Source: AP-15 sp963732095
GTDB lineage: Bacteria > Pseudomonadota > Alphaproteobacteria > ATCC43930 > CGMCC-115725
DNA length: 64,000 nt
Assembly (NCBI GenBank): GCA_963732095.1
Contig: CAVSZA010000014.1
Coordinates: forward strand, 310,001 to 374,000
Direction of reading: 5' to 3'
Of this stretch, positions 54,595 through 63,959 are shown one piece after another; the stretch's first letter is position 1; each line of letters opens with the position of its first letter. Under the pieces are notes generated by a model. The model searched no databases. It saw only the letters and a program-made list of their open reading frames with translations, and was not told the DNA's origin. The translations under genes and the position numbers were made by a program.

Positions 54595-55520
54595 TGCCAC
54601 GCCAGCAGGCTGCGGCCGCCAATCAAGGTCAGGAGGGCCACCACCGGGATAACCGCGAGCAGTCCATCGAGCCTGTCGAGGAGCCCGCCATGCCCGGGTA
54701 TCAGCCCGCTCGAATCTTTCACGCCGAACCTGCGCTTCGCCACGGATTCGGCAAGATCGCCGAACTGCCCGACAATCGCAAGGCCCGCGCTGACGACAAC
54801 CAGTGGCACAGTTGGGGAGGTTCCGAGCCATGCCGCGGTGGCCCACCCAACCAAAGACGCGCAGGCCGTGCCGCCGGCCAGCCCGGCCCAGGTCTTTCGC
54901 GGGCTCCAGCGGGGTGCCAATCGTGGCCCACCAAAGGTCCGGCCTATGGCGTAGGCGCCGATATCGGTCGCCCAGACGATGGCCAGCAGCCATAGCAAGG
55001 TGGTCCGACTGGCCAGACCATCGCCCGCCAGCCATAAGAAACAAACGCAAGACAGCGCAACCCAAAGCGCGCCGAAAGCCGTCCATCGGGGCTCGGCATC
55101 CCGCGCACGGCGCGCCGCCCACAACACCAAACCCGCGCCCAGCGGGGGGATCCCGAACGCCAGCCCGGGAGAGGCGAGCGCGGCGGCCGCAACCGCCGCC
55201 AGAACGACCGCGACCAGCAAGATCCCGGTCTTGCCAAAGCGACCCCCGCGGCATAGCCGCGCCCATTCCCATGCCATTACCGCAGCGGCCAGGCCGGTCA
55301 GCAGAGGAAGCCAGGGCCAGCCGAACCATATCGCGGCGACCGGAAGAGGCGCCAGCACGAGTGCCGAAAAGATCCGCAGCCAAAGCGGATTTATGTTGGA
55401 TCTTGCCGAAGAAGCTTGATTCGTGGTTACGGGTTCGCGGGCGGCGCCCGTGCCCCGTAATGAGCGGTCAGCGCGATCCAACAGAGGCACCGTAGCGGCG
55501 TTCGCGGCCGCAGAATTCAT
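54591..55520 (-). CDS. cdsA: Phosphatidate cytidylyltransferase
   Basis: 309 aa, about eight membrane helices. Signature SVAKRRFGVKD followed by IPGHGGLLDRLD, typical of CDP-diglyceride synthases, makes CDP-diacylglycerol for phospholipids. Its start at 55520 overlaps the uppS 3' end by 53 nt; no later in-frame ATG, GTG or TTG candidate precedes the membrane domain. The N-terminal 45 residues are polar and variable. Confidence 0.94.
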   Translation of the reverse strand: MNSAAANAATVPLLDRADRSLRGTGAAREPVTTNQASSARSNINPLWLRIFSALVLAPLPVAAIWFGWPWLPLLTGLAAAVMAWEWARLCRGGRFGKTGILLVAVVLAAVAAAALASPGLAFGIPPLGAGLVLWAARRARDAEPRWTAFGALWVALSCVCFLWLAGDGLASRTTLLWLLAIVWATDIGAYAIGRTFGGPRLAPRWSPRKTWAGLAGGTACASLVGWATAAWLGTSPTVPLVVVSAGLAIVGQFGDLAESVAKRRFGVKDSSGLIPGHGGLLDRLDGLLAVIPVVALLTLIGGRSLLAWQ

Positions 55521-56199
55521 CGATCGCCTGCTGCAGATCGCTTTTTGAAAAATCGGGCCACAGCGTCTTAGTAAACACGAGTTCGGAATAGGCGCTCTGC
55601 CAAAGCAGAAAATTGCTGATGCGCTGCTCGCCGCTCGTCCGGATCAGCAGATCCGGATCGGGAATTTCCGCAGTAAACAGGTGACGAGCGAAACACTCCT
55701 CGTCAACAACATCGGCAGCAAGACTCCCCTCCATCACCTGCCGCGCAATCGCTCGAACTGCGGTGACGATCTCGGCGCGCCCGCCATAGGACAATGCGAT
55801 CGTCAAGATGATCCGGCTGTTGTTGAGGGTCATCGTTTCGGCATGCCCGATCAGGCTTATAATGTCGGGGTCGAGTGTGCCGAGGTCGCCAATCACCTTC
55901 AGACGAACGCCGTTGCGGTGCAATTCGGCAATCTCGCCACGCAGGTAATAGCGGAGCAGCCCCATCAGATCCTGGATTTCCGACGACGGTCGCTTCCAAT
56001 TCTCCGAGGAGAAGCCAAACAATGTTAGGTAGCGAACCCCAAGCTCGGCGGCGGCGATGACGGCGCGTCGGGCCGCTTCGGCGCCCCGCCGATGGCCGGC
56101 GATCCTCGGCAGGCCGCGAGCCTTGGCCCAGCGACCGTTGCCGTCCATGATGATCGCGATATGCCGCGGCACCGGCCGCGGCCCGGCGGCGGCGCTCAT
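55468..56199 (-). CDS. uppS: Isoprenyl transferase (undecaprenyl diphosphate synthase)
   Basis: 243 aa cis-prenyltransferase. IMDGNGRWA with Asp19, GHRRGAEAARR, FSSENWKRP and the C-terminal LLIRTSGEQRISNFLLWQSAYSE are family regions. Makes the lipid carrier for peptidoglycan and LPS. ATG 56199 overlaps the frr stop by one base (TGATG). Confidence 0.97.
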   Translation of the reverse strand: MSAAAGPRPVPRHIAIIMDGNGRWAKARGLPRIAGHRRGAEAARRAVIAAAELGVRYLTLFGFSSENWKRPSSEIQDLMGLLRYYLRGEIAELHRNGVRLKVIGDLGTLDPDIISLIGHAETMTLNNSRIILTIALSYGGRAEIVTAVRAIARQVMEGSLAADVVDEECFARHLFTAEIPDPDLLIRTSGEQRISNFLLWQSAYSELVFTKTLWPDFSKSDLQQAIDEFCGRERRYGASVGSR

Positions 56200-56759
56200 C
56201 AGACCTGAAGGATCTCTCTATCCTTCTGCGCCAGGGCCTCGTCGATGCGCTCGACGTACTCGTCGGTCAGATGCTGCACCCCCTGTTGCAGCTTGCGTTG
56301 CTCGTCTTGCGAGATCTCGGCGTCCTTTTCGCGGCGCCTGAGCAGTTCGACACCGTCGCGGCGGATATTGCGGACCGATACGCGCGCCTGCTCGGCGTAT
56401 TTCGCCGTCACCCGCGTCAGCTCGTGCCGCCGCTCCTCGTTCAGATCCGGAATCGGAACCCGGATGACCTGGCCCTCGGTTTGCGGATTGAGCCCCAGCC
56501 CTGCTTCCCGGATCGCCTTGTCGACCGCCTTTACCATGGTGCGGTCCCATACTTGCACCGTGATCATCCGCGGCTCCGGAACGCTGACATTGGCCAGCTG
56601 GTTGAGCGGCACGGTTCCGCCATAGGCGCTGACGGTGACCGGCTCCAGCAAGCTCGCCGAAGCCCGCCCGGTCCTCAATCCCCCGAATTCTTTGCGCAAA
56701 ACCTCTATGGCGCCGTCCATCCGGCGTCGGAGGTCCTTCAGAAATGTGTCTTCCGGCAT
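56199..56759 (-). CDS. frr: Ribosome recycling factor
   Basis: 186 aa, standard length. KEFGGLRTGRASASLL, then VWDRTMVKAVDKAIREAGLG and the RRKEDAE-like RRREKDAEISQDE helix. Splits ribosomes after termination. It lies 15 bp after pyrH. Confidence 0.97.
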   Translation of the reverse strand: MPEDTFLKDLRRRMDGAIEVLRKEFGGLRTGRASASLLEPVTVSAYGGTVPLNQLANVSVPEPRMITVQVWDRTMVKAVDKAIREAGLGLNPQTEGQVIRVPIPDLNEERRHELTRVTAKYAEQARVSVRNIRRDGVELLRRREKDAEISQDEQRKLQQGVQHLTDEYVERIDEALAQKDREILQV

Positions 56760-56774
56760 GCCCTTGTCCCGTGT

Positions 56775-57500
56775 TCAGTTTTGTCCGTTGATGATCGTGT
56801 ACCGTCCGCGCCCCCTCAGAACTTCTGCAAACCCGCCATTTTCGAAGATTGAGAACACCAAAATAGGAATGTGGTTCTCGCGCGCCAGCGAAATCGCCGA
56901 GGCGTCCATCACCCGCAGATCGCGGGACAGGACCTCCAGATAGTCGAGTCTTTCAAAGCGCCTGGCGCGCGGCTCACGCTCAGGGTCCGCATCGTAAACG
57001 CCGTCCACCTTGGTAGCCTTAAGGAGCGCGTCGCAACCCATTTCGGAGGCCCTGAGAGCCGCCGCCGTATCCGTCGTAAAAAATGGGTTGCCGGTCCCGG
57101 CGGCGAAAATTACGACACGATCCTTCTCGAGGTGCCGCATCGCCCGCCGGCGGATATATGGTTCGCAAATCGCTTGCATCGAGATCGCCGACTGGACGCG
57201 GGTGGTCACTCCGCAGCGCTCCAGCTCGTTCTGCATGGCCAGCGAGTTAATTACCGTCGCGAGCATGCCCATGTAGTCGGCCGATGCGCGCTCCATGCCG
57301 ACCGCGGAACCTGACACGCCGCGAAAGATGTTGCCTCCACCGATCACCATGCAGATTTCGACCCCGAGTGCATGCACCGATTGAATCTCGCCTGCGATGC
57401 GTCCGACCATCTCGGGATCGAGGCCGTATTCGCGCCCGCCCATCAACGCTTCGCCGGATAGCTTCAAGAGAACGCGGCGGTATTTGAGATCGGCTGACAT
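56775..57500 (-). CDS. pyrH: Uridylate kinase
   Basis: 241 aa amino-acid-kinase fold: YRRVLLKLSGEALMG, IGGGNIFRG, and FAAGTGNPFFTTDTAAALRA for UMP binding. Start ATG 57500 (MSADLKYRRVLLK); a TAGG-like site is present, weaker than in neighbours. The frame extends 16 codons upstream without conservation. Confidence 0.97.
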   Translation of the reverse strand: MSADLKYRRVLLKLSGEALMGGREYGLDPEMVGRIAGEIQSVHALGVEICMVIGGGNIFRGVSGSAVGMERASADYMGMLATVINSLAMQNELERCGVTTRVQSAISMQAICEPYIRRRAMRHLEKDRVVIFAAGTGNPFFTTDTAAALRASEMGCDALLKATKVDGVYDADPEREPRARRFERLDYLEVLSRDLRVMDASAISLARENHIPILVFSIFENGGFAEVLRGRGRYTIINGQN

Positions 57501-57600
57501 GAGGCCTACGCTCACCCGACTAACCGAGCGCTCTCGCCGGCAGGCCAAGATAACACCAAATCGACCTACCGTTGCACCTTTCAGCTTCGGGCGGTCCTCC

Positions 57601-58527
57601 TCAATTCTTCAACTGCGCGGCGACCTCGGCCGCGAAATCCGTGCGTTGCCGCTCGATGCCTTCGCCGAGCGCGAAACGCGCAAAGCTGGTAACGCTAATC
57701 GACACGCCCGCGGTTTTGCTGGCCTGCTCAACGACTTTCGAGATCTTGGTCTCCTGATCGACGACAAATATTTGCTCGAGGAGAACGAACTCCTCGTAAA
57801 ATTTGCGCAGCCGCCCTTCGACCATTCTGTCGACGACCGAGTCGGGTTTGCCGGTGGCGCGCGCCTGTTCCCGCAACACGTCGCGTTCGCGGTCGAGCGC
57901 GGTCTGCGGTACCGAGGCGATATCGAGATAGAGCGGGTTCGCTGCGGCAATATGCATCGCCAGCTGCTTTCCAAGGCCTGCCAGTTGGTCGGCGGGGGCG
58001 CTCGAGGCGAGGGTTACGATGACACCGATCTTACCGAGGCCCGGCGCGAGAGCGTTGTGGACATAAGAGAAAACACACCCCTGCTTGGTGGATAGCCGCT
58101 CGACCCGGCGCAACACCAGATTCTCGCCGATTGTCGAGATCAGATGTGTCAGCTCCTCCTCGACGGTCCGACCCGTTCCCGGGAAATCGGCTTCTTTCAG
58201 CGACTCGAACTCCCCATCGCCATCGAGCGCCAATTCGCTCACGCTCCGGACAAAGCTTTGAAAGGCCTGGTTGCGCGCCACGAAATCGGTTTCCGAATTG
58301 ACCTCGACCACAGCACCCACAGGGCCGCGGGTCGCCACGCCGATCAAGCCCTCGGCCGCCACCCGCCCCGCCTTTTTTGCGGCCGCGGACAACCCCTTCT
58401 TTCGCAGCCAATCGACGGCCGCTTCGATGTCGCCGGCGCTATCGTCGAGCGCCCTTTTGCAATCCATCATCCCGGCGCCAGTCTTCTCGCGCAACTCCTT
58501 GACCAGCACCGCCGTTACCTCGGCCAT
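57601..58527 (-). CDS. tsf: Elongation factor Ts
   Basis: 308 aa. VKELREKTGAGMMDCKRAL contains the TDFV-like contact region for EF-Tu, and VEVNSETDFVARNQAF the second. Exchanges GDP on EF-Tu. Sits between rpsB (45 bp) and pyrH (100 bp), the standard order. Confidence 0.97.
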   Translation of the reverse strand: MAEVTAVLVKELREKTGAGMMDCKRALDDSAGDIEAAVDWLRKKGLSAAAKKAGRVAAEGLIGVATRGPVGAVVEVNSETDFVARNQAFQSFVRSVSELALDGDGEFESLKEADFPGTGRTVEEELTHLISTIGENLVLRRVERLSTKQGCVFSYVHNALAPGLGKIGVIVTLASSAPADQLAGLGKQLAMHIAAANPLYLDIASVPQTALDRERDVLREQARATGKPDSVVDRMVEGRLRKFYEEFVLLEQIFVVDQETKISKVVEQASKTAGVSISVTSFARFALGEGIERQRTDFAAEVAAQLKN

Positions 58528-58572
58528 AATATTGACCCTCGCGTAAAACCCTGTTGTTCGGGAAAGGAAATC

Positions 58573-59412
58573 CTAATTCGCCTCAGCCGCAGCCGTCTCG
58601 TCTTGCGATGCGCGTTGGAGACCGTCGGCCACGGCTTCCTCGGGCAGTTCCTCCGGAGCCTCCGCGACAAAAGCCCGTTCGGCGAGATCCGGCCGCGCGC
58701 CAATATCGACCCCGGAGGCCGCGAGCTCGGCCTGCAGCCCATCGAGAACCGACCCGGCGACGAGATCGCAGTAGAGGTGAATCGCCCGCATTGCATCGTC
58801 GTTCCCGGGGATCGGATAGGCGATGCCGTCCGGTGAGGAGTTCGAATCGAGAATAGCGACAACCGGAATGCGCAGGGTATTGGCCTCGGCAACCGCGATT
58901 GCTTCCTTGTTGGTGTCGATCACGAACAGGATGTCGGGCAGCCCGCCCATCTCCTTGATGCCGCCTAGCGCCCGTTCGAGCTTGTCGCGGTCGCGGGTCA
59001 GCTCCAAGAGCTCGCGCTTGGTCAATCCGGTCTGCTCCTGGGTGATCCGTTCCTCGAGTTCGCGCAGCCGCTTGATCGATTGGGAAATAGTCTTGAAATT
59101 GGTCAGCATGCCGCCGAGCCAGCGGTAATTCACGTAATATTGACCGCACCGCTTGGCGGCATCGGCAACCGGCTCCTGCGCCTGGCGCTTGGTGCCGACT
59201 AGCAGAACGCGGCCGCCGCCGGCCACGACATCACGGACTGCCTGCAGCCCCTGGTGCAGCATCGGCTCGGTCTGCTCGAGGTCGATGACGTGGATCCCGT
59301 TGCGGACGCCGAAAATGTACGGCGCCATCTTGGGGTTCCACCGGCGGGTGTGATGGCCGAAGTGCACGCCAGCTTCGAGCAGTTGGCGCATGGACGCAGT
59401 TGGTATTGCCAT
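58573..59412 (-). CDS. rpsB: 30S ribosomal protein S2
   Basis: 279 aa. RQLLEAGVHFGHHTRRWNPKM, GTKRQAQEPVADAAK, and LPDILFVIDTNKEAIAVAEAN are S2 hallmarks. The C-terminal tail (about 230-279) is Glu/Ala-rich, an extension common in alphaproteobacteria. It begins the rpsB-tsf-pyrH-frr-uppS-cdsA-dxr-rseP run. Confidence 0.98.
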   Translation of the reverse strand: MAIPTASMRQLLEAGVHFGHHTRRWNPKMAPYIFGVRNGIHVIDLEQTEPMLHQGLQAVRDVVAGGGRVLLVGTKRQAQEPVADAAKRCGQYYVNYRWLGGMLTNFKTISQSIKRLRELEERITQEQTGLTKRELLELTRDRDKLERALGGIKEMGGLPDILFVIDTNKEAIAVAEANTLRIPVVAILDSNSSPDGIAYPIPGNDDAMRAIHLYCDLVAGSVLDGLQAELAASGVDIGARPDLAERAFVAEAPEELPEEAVADGLQRASQDETAAAEAN

Positions 59413-59450
59413 AGTGGTTCCTTGTTTCCGGTTGAGCCGCCGCAGGAGAA

Positions 59451-59472
59451 GTCGGCGCTTGAAAGCGCCGAC
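59451..59472 (-). promoter_or_regulatory. Leader hairpin upstream of rpsB
   Basis: In the 280 bp between the amidohydrolase stop (59693) and rpsB (59412) a 22-nt element forms a perfect stem GTCGGCGCT/AGCGCCGAC around a TTGA-type loop, about 39 bp before the rpsB start. It resembles an autoregulatory or attenuation structure of an S2 leader, but no T-run follows. Otherwise no gene was seen in 59413-59692. Confidence 0.4.
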
Positions 59473-59651
59473 ACCGGAACGGGCGCCCGCTCGGATAGAC
59501 GGCCAGCAGCACCCGCAGCCCTGCGTGAGGTATCACGGTAATACTTACGGTGCAGACGCCCGCTTCGCAAGACCGCCGCCGCATCCCTGGTGGCCTGACT
59601 CGGTCCGGCCGCCGGCGTTTAGAGCGCCGCTCCCGGATGTACGGCGGCGCG

Positions 59652-59686
59652 GATGGCCGGGACTAGCCTGCACTAGCCCGGCCATC
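59652..59686. terminator. Hairpin after the amidohydrolase gene
   Basis: Perfect 10-bp stem GATGGCCGGG (59652-59661) with CCCGGCCATC (59677-59686), loop containing CTAG twice. Just downstream of the amidohydrolase stop at 59693 on the minus strand. Lacks a T-run, so a weak or Rho-assisted stop is possible. Confidence 0.4.
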
Positions 59687-59692
59687 GGTGCC

Positions 59693-61444
59693 CTAAGCTT
59701 GGTAGAGCGGGCCTCGGATGATTTGACCCGGCAGAGCATCGGTGAGCTTGCCACCTTCCAGCAGGACGGCGCCGTTAACGATCACGTGGTCGATGCCGAC
59801 CGCGTCGCGCCTGACCTGCACGCCGCCCGCCGGCAGCGACGCGACCGGCTCGCGCGGCTTCGATGCGATCGTATCGGGATCGAAGATCGTGATGTCGGCG
59901 ACCTTCCCGGCGGCGATGAAGCCGCGATCGGTAATGTCGTGCATCAGCGCGGTCTTACCGGTGAGCCGATAGACGGCCTCTTCGAGCGTCATCACTTGCT
60001 CTTCGCGTACCCAATGGCCCAGCAGATTTGTGCTGGTCTCGTGCCGGTCGGCGGTGTGCGGCCGGCCGCCGCCGTCGCTGGTGCCGATGACGGTGTATTG
60101 CGATCCGAGGATGTGCTTCTGCACTTTCGGATCGTGGTTGCGGTCGATCGCCTGGAAGCAGGTCTGCAAATCCTCATCGAGCGACAGGTCGAGGAAGGCG
60201 TCCATGATGCCCTTGTTCTGCTCCTGGGCGATCTGCTCGACGCTCTTGCCTTCGAGATGCCGGTTCTGCCCCTTCGTCGTCATGAACACCTCGACGAGGT
60301 CCCAGCGCCGGTTGAACAGGCCGCGCGCGCGGCCCCGCCGATCGGTCATCCCGCCCTGCTGCGCCACCGTGCCTTCGACCGCCTCGGCGGACATTGCCCG
60401 GCGGATTTCCGGGTCGCGGAAGGCGCGCATGCGCTCCTCATAGGGCAGGGCCATGACCTTGTCCCAGGTCGGCATGCCGCGGAAGAAGCCCTCGGGATGG
60501 GTGATGTCCTCGTCCTGCGGCACATTGAGCCCGCGTTGGAGATCAAAGATCGCGCCGGCGACGGTCGACAGGCACGAGCCGTAGCAGCGGGCGCCGCTCT
60601 TGAACCCGTCCTCGAGCCACTTCAAGTGCTCGACCCATTCGTCGGGGTTGCCGATCGGATCCGACATCAAGTTGTAGATCGACGGCCGGCCGGTACGCGC
60701 CGCCAACTCGCGGGCGACCGCGCGTGTCGCCTTGGTGCCGCCCGGCGCGCCGCCGGCGACCTGGAAGACGCCGGTGCCGAGTTCGCCAAGCACGCTGGCG
60801 AGTGCCCAGCGTTCGGCGTCATCGGGCACCCCGGCGGGATCGCCGCGATCCTTGGGCGCGGTCGAAAAGCCGAGCGCGCCGTCATGCATCGCATCGCGGA
60901 TCAGGCGCTGCATTGCAGCCATTTCCTCGGGCGTCGCCTCGCGCTCGGCGGCCGCATCGCCCATGACGTAGCGGCGGATGCCCGAATGGCCGACCAACGT
61001 CCCGACGTTGATGCCGCGCTTCTTGCCGAGCGCATTCAGATAGTCGCCGACCAATTCCCAGGTTACGTCGACCCCGGCCTTCAACACCGGTAGCGGGATC
61101 TGTTCCGCGTCGGAGAAGAATTCGAGATACCACTCGCCGTCGCCCGGCCGAACCGGGGCGATGACCTGGCCGCACTGGCCAACGATGACCGTGGTGTGGC
61201 CGTTGTGCACCCACGAACCGCAATAGGGGTCCCAGACCGCCTGCGGATCGAAGTGGGTATGGTGATCGATGAACCCTGGGGCGACGACGCGCCCGTCGGC
61301 GTCGATGACGCGCTCGGCCGCGGCACCTTTATATTTGCCAACCCCGACGATTTTCCCTTGATGCACCGCCACATCGGCTTGGAATGCCGGCTCCCCCGAG
61401 CCGTCCACGACGCGTCCGTTGTTGATGAGCAGGTCATATGCCAT
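59693..61444 (-). CDS. Amidohydrolase, N-acyl-D-amino-acid deacylase-like
   Basis: 583 aa, D-aminoacylase/dihydroorotase-type amidohydrolase. The HxH metal pair in PGFIDHHTHFD near residue 60, VGHSGIRRYVMG later, GGAPGGTKATRAVARELAAR in the middle and TSDGGGRPHTADRH for the late metal or base. Family members hydrolyse N-acyl-D-amino acids or related amides. Substrate not assignable. It is the first gene on the minus strand before rpsB, with a divergent rluB-like gene 265 bp away. Confidence 0.9.
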   Translation of the reverse strand: MAYDLLINNGRVVDGSGEPAFQADVAVHQGKIVGVGKYKGAAAERVIDADGRVVAPGFIDHHTHFDPQAVWDPYCGSWVHNGHTTVIVGQCGQVIAPVRPGDGEWYLEFFSDAEQIPLPVLKAGVDVTWELVGDYLNALGKKRGINVGTLVGHSGIRRYVMGDAAAEREATPEEMAAMQRLIRDAMHDGALGFSTAPKDRGDPAGVPDDAERWALASVLGELGTGVFQVAGGAPGGTKATRAVARELAARTGRPSIYNLMSDPIGNPDEWVEHLKWLEDGFKSGARCYGSCLSTVAGAIFDLQRGLNVPQDEDITHPEGFFRGMPTWDKVMALPYEERMRAFRDPEIRRAMSAEAVEGTVAQQGGMTDRRGRARGLFNRRWDLVEVFMTTKGQNRHLEGKSVEQIAQEQNKGIMDAFLDLSLDEDLQTCFQAIDRNHDPKVQKHILGSQYTVIGTSDGGGRPHTADRHETSTNLLGHWVREEQVMTLEEAVYRLTGKTALMHDITDRGFIAAGKVADITIFDPDTIASKPREPVASLPAGGVQVRRDAVGIDHVIVNGAVLLEGGKLTDALPGQIIRGPLYQA

Positions 61445-61709
61445 GATGCGTTCTCCTCGTTGCCCCGCTCCGGATGAGCCTGGGGCCGTCGCGGCGGGCC
61501 GTTCCCACTGGGCCAGTGGTCCACCGGCACTTTTAATGGTGCAGAGCGAAGCCTACGCCTCGCGAGAGAGACCAGCAATATTTTCTCTCGACTGTGACAG
61601 ACAAAGTCGGGAAAGAAACTTGCAATGAACGATGCTCATTCTACGAATGAATTTCTGTCATTCGATATTCCTCCGCACCCCCTTTTATGGGGATAATGGC
61701 TAAACCATT

Positions 61710-62504
61710 TTGAGCCGCGCAGTGAGTGCCGATCCTCTCGATGCTACCGCGGGCGAACGCGCGGAACGTATTGCAAAAGTGCTGGCGCGCGCCGGGGTGT
61801 GCTCGCGTCGCGACGCCGAGCGCTGGATTGCCGACGGGCGGGTCTCGGTCGACGGCCGGGTGCTGGGGACGCCCGCGGTAACCGTTACCGCCGCCAACGA
61901 CATCCGGGTCGATGGCAAGCCCCTTCCGGCAGCTGACCGCCCGCGCGTGTGGCGTTATCACAAGCCGGCAGGACTAGTCACTTCGCATCGCGACGAGAAG
62001 GGCCGGCCCACCGTGTTCGATGCGCTGCCGAAGGACCTGCCACGCCTGATTTCGGTCGGCCGGCTGGATCTGAATTCCGAAGGGCTCCTGCTGCTGACCA
62101 ATGACGGCGCGCTGGCGCGGCGGCTCGAATTGCCGTCGACCGGCTGGCTGCGGCGCTACAAAGTGCGCGTCCATGGCGAGGTCGAGCCGGAGCGGCTCGC
62201 CGCACTCGAAAAGGGGATCACGGTCGATGGCGCCGTCTATGGCCCGATCCGCGCAGCCCAGGTACGACAGCAGGGCAGCAACGCCTGGATCGCAATGGCA
62301 TTACGCGAAGGGAAGAACCGCGAGGTCCGTCGGGTGCTGGAGCATCTCGGTCTTCAAGTGACCCGGCTGATCCGCCTCTCCTACGGGCCGTTTCAGCTCG
62401 GCAATCTCGGGCGCGGCGAGGTCGACGAGGTGTCGAAGAAGGTGCTCGCGGAGCAGCTGGGCGACCCTCGCGCGGTGCCGGCGCATGCGGATCGTCGCCG
62501 GTAG
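61710..62504 (+). CDS. 23S rRNA pseudouridine synthase, RluB-like
   Basis: 264 aa RsuA/RluB family. S4 domain at the N-terminus (RIAKVLARAGVCSRRDAERWI), catalytic Asp in GRLDLNSEGLLLLTND, then KEGKNREVRRV-like GKNREVRRVLEHLGLQVTRLIR. Start taken as TTG 61710, which overlaps the stop of a five-codon mini-ORF (ATG 61696, GGGGA upstream); GTG 61722 is an alternative. Overlaps rsmD by 20 bp. Confidence 0.92.
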   Translation: MSRAVSADPLDATAGERAERIAKVLARAGVCSRRDAERWIADGRVSVDGRVLGTPAVTVTAANDIRVDGKPLPAADRPRVWRYHKPAGLVTSHRDEKGRPTVFDALPKDLPRLISVGRLDLNSEGLLLLTNDGALARRLELPSTGWLRRYKVRVHGEVEPERLAALEKGITVDGAVYGPIRAAQVRQQGSNAWIAMALREGKNREVRRVLEHLGLQVTRLIRLSYGPFQLGNLGRGEVDEVSKKVLAEQLGDPRAVPAHADRRR

Positions 62505-63066
62505 ACATCGCGGCCGTCGGCTGCTCGCGCCGCTCGGCGAGACGGTAAGGCCGACCAGCGACCGTGCCCGCGAGGCGCTGTTCAACATCCTGTCCCACGG
62601 GCAACTGGCGGCGGAAGGCATCCCGTTCGCCGGGGCGGCGGTGCTCGACGCCTTTGCCGGGACCGGCGCGCTGGGTCTTGAGGCATTGTCGCGCGGTGCT
62701 GCCGAGGCCGCGTTCATTGAACGGGACCCCGAGGCTCTCGCGACTCTTCGGCAAAACATCGCAGCACTCGGCGAAGATTCCCACTCTCGGGTCGTTCCCG
62801 GTGACGCCACCCGCCCGCCGCGCGCGCCTTTGGCATGCGCGCTGGTGTTTCTCGACCCGCCTTACCGCAGCGGCCTCGCCGCCGCCGCGCTGGGCGCGCT
62901 TGAGGCGGCCGGTTGGCTGATGCCGCAAGCGCTCGCTGTCATAGAGCTTGCGGCGCGCGAGGAACTGACGCCGCCGGCCGGGTTTTTCCTTCTCGACGAG
63001 CGGAGATACGGCGCCGCTCGCCTGCTGTTCTTGCGCCGCGGCGAAACCATGGGAGATCGGAGATGA
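62485..63066 (+). CDS. rsmD: 16S rRNA (guanine-966-N2)-methyltransferase
   Basis: 193 aa. MRIVAGRHRGRRL start, RPTSDRAREALFNIL, SAM motif LDAFAGTGALGLEAL and catalytic LDPPY (about 133). Methylates G966 in helix 31. Overlaps the preceding pseudouridine synthase gene; both modify rRNA and are often paired. Confidence 0.96.
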   Translation: MRIVAGRHRGRRLLAPLGETVRPTSDRAREALFNILSHGQLAAEGIPFAGAAVLDAFAGTGALGLEALSRGAAEAAFIERDPEALATLRQNIAALGEDSHSRVVPGDATRPPRAPLACALVFLDPPYRSGLAAAALGALEAAGWLMPQALAVIELAAREELTPPAGFFLLDERRYGAARLLFLRRGETMGDRR

Positions 63067-63908
63067 GCGATCAGCTGCGATATGTGACGTTGCGCGATGG
63101 CGACCGGGTGCCGGCGCTGGGGCAGGGGACCTGGCACATGGGCGAGAACCGGCGCCATGCCGCCGACGAAGCCGCGGCGTTGAGGCTCGGCATCGATCTC
63201 GGCATGACCCTGATCGATACGGCCGAGATGTATGGCAGCGGGGGCGCCGAAGAGGTCGTCGCCCGCGCCGCCACCACCCGGCGCGACAGCCTCTTCATCG
63301 TGAGCAAGGTCTATCCGCACAATGCCTCGCGCACCGGCGTCGTTGCCGCTTGCGAGCGCAGCCTCAAGCGGCTGGCCACCGACCGGATCGATCTTTACCT
63401 GCTGCATTGGCGCGGTTCGATCCCGCTCGCCGAGACCTTGGAGGGCTTTCTGCGGCTCCAGCGTGACGGCAAGATCCGGCACCACGGGGTCAGCAATTTC
63501 GACCGCGCGGACATGGCGGAATGGCTGGCGCTGAAAGGCGGTGACACAGTCGCGGCCGATCAGGTGCTCTACAACCTCGCGCGTCGCGGCCCCGAATGGG
63601 ACCTCGTGCCGTGGTGCCGCGAGCACCAGGTCGCGATCATGGCCTACACGCCGCTCGGGTCGGGCGGCATGCTCGGCAACCCTGCGCTCGCCGAGATCGC
63701 CCGCCGCAAGGGGGCAACGCCGGCGCAAATTGCCCTCGCCTGGCTGTTGCGGCAGGAGAACACGATCGTGATCCCCAAGGCGTCGCGACTGGAGCATGTG
63801 CGCGAAAACCGCCGCGCCCTCGACGTGCAGCTGACGGCAGAGGATCTGACCGCGGTCGACCGCGCCTTCCCGCCGCCCAAAGGCAAGAGCTCGCTGGGTA
63901 TGTTTTGA
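63063..63908 (+). CDS. Aldo/keto reductase
   Basis: 281 aa from ATG 63063, overlapping the rsmD stop (ATGA). Catalytic Asp/Tyr in LIDTAEMYGSGGAEEVV, Lys in FIVSKVYP, His in YLLHWRG, and NADPH-binding IPKASRLEHVRENRRAL near the C-terminus. The longer upstream frame overlaps rsmD and is not real. Substrate unknown. Unrelated in position to the reductase at 37647. Confidence 0.93.
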   Translation: MSDQLRYVTLRDGDRVPALGQGTWHMGENRRHAADEAAALRLGIDLGMTLIDTAEMYGSGGAEEVVARAATTRRDSLFIVSKVYPHNASRTGVVAACERSLKRLATDRIDLYLLHWRGSIPLAETLEGFLRLQRDGKIRHHGVSNFDRADMAEWLALKGGDTVAADQVLYNLARRGPEWDLVPWCREHQVAIMAYTPLGSGGMLGNPALAEIARRKGATPAQIALAWLLRQENTIVIPKASRLEHVRENRRALDVQLTAEDLTAVDRAFPPPKGKSSLGMF

Positions 63909-63959
63909 CGCCGCTTTATTGCGTGCCCTTGCCCGCTTCGCTAGTCTGGGCAGGCCATT

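Noticed and set aside
53383..55383. 666-codon frame
   Set aside because: Only the last 403 codons (from 54594) match Dxr; the rest lies inside cdsA in another frame.
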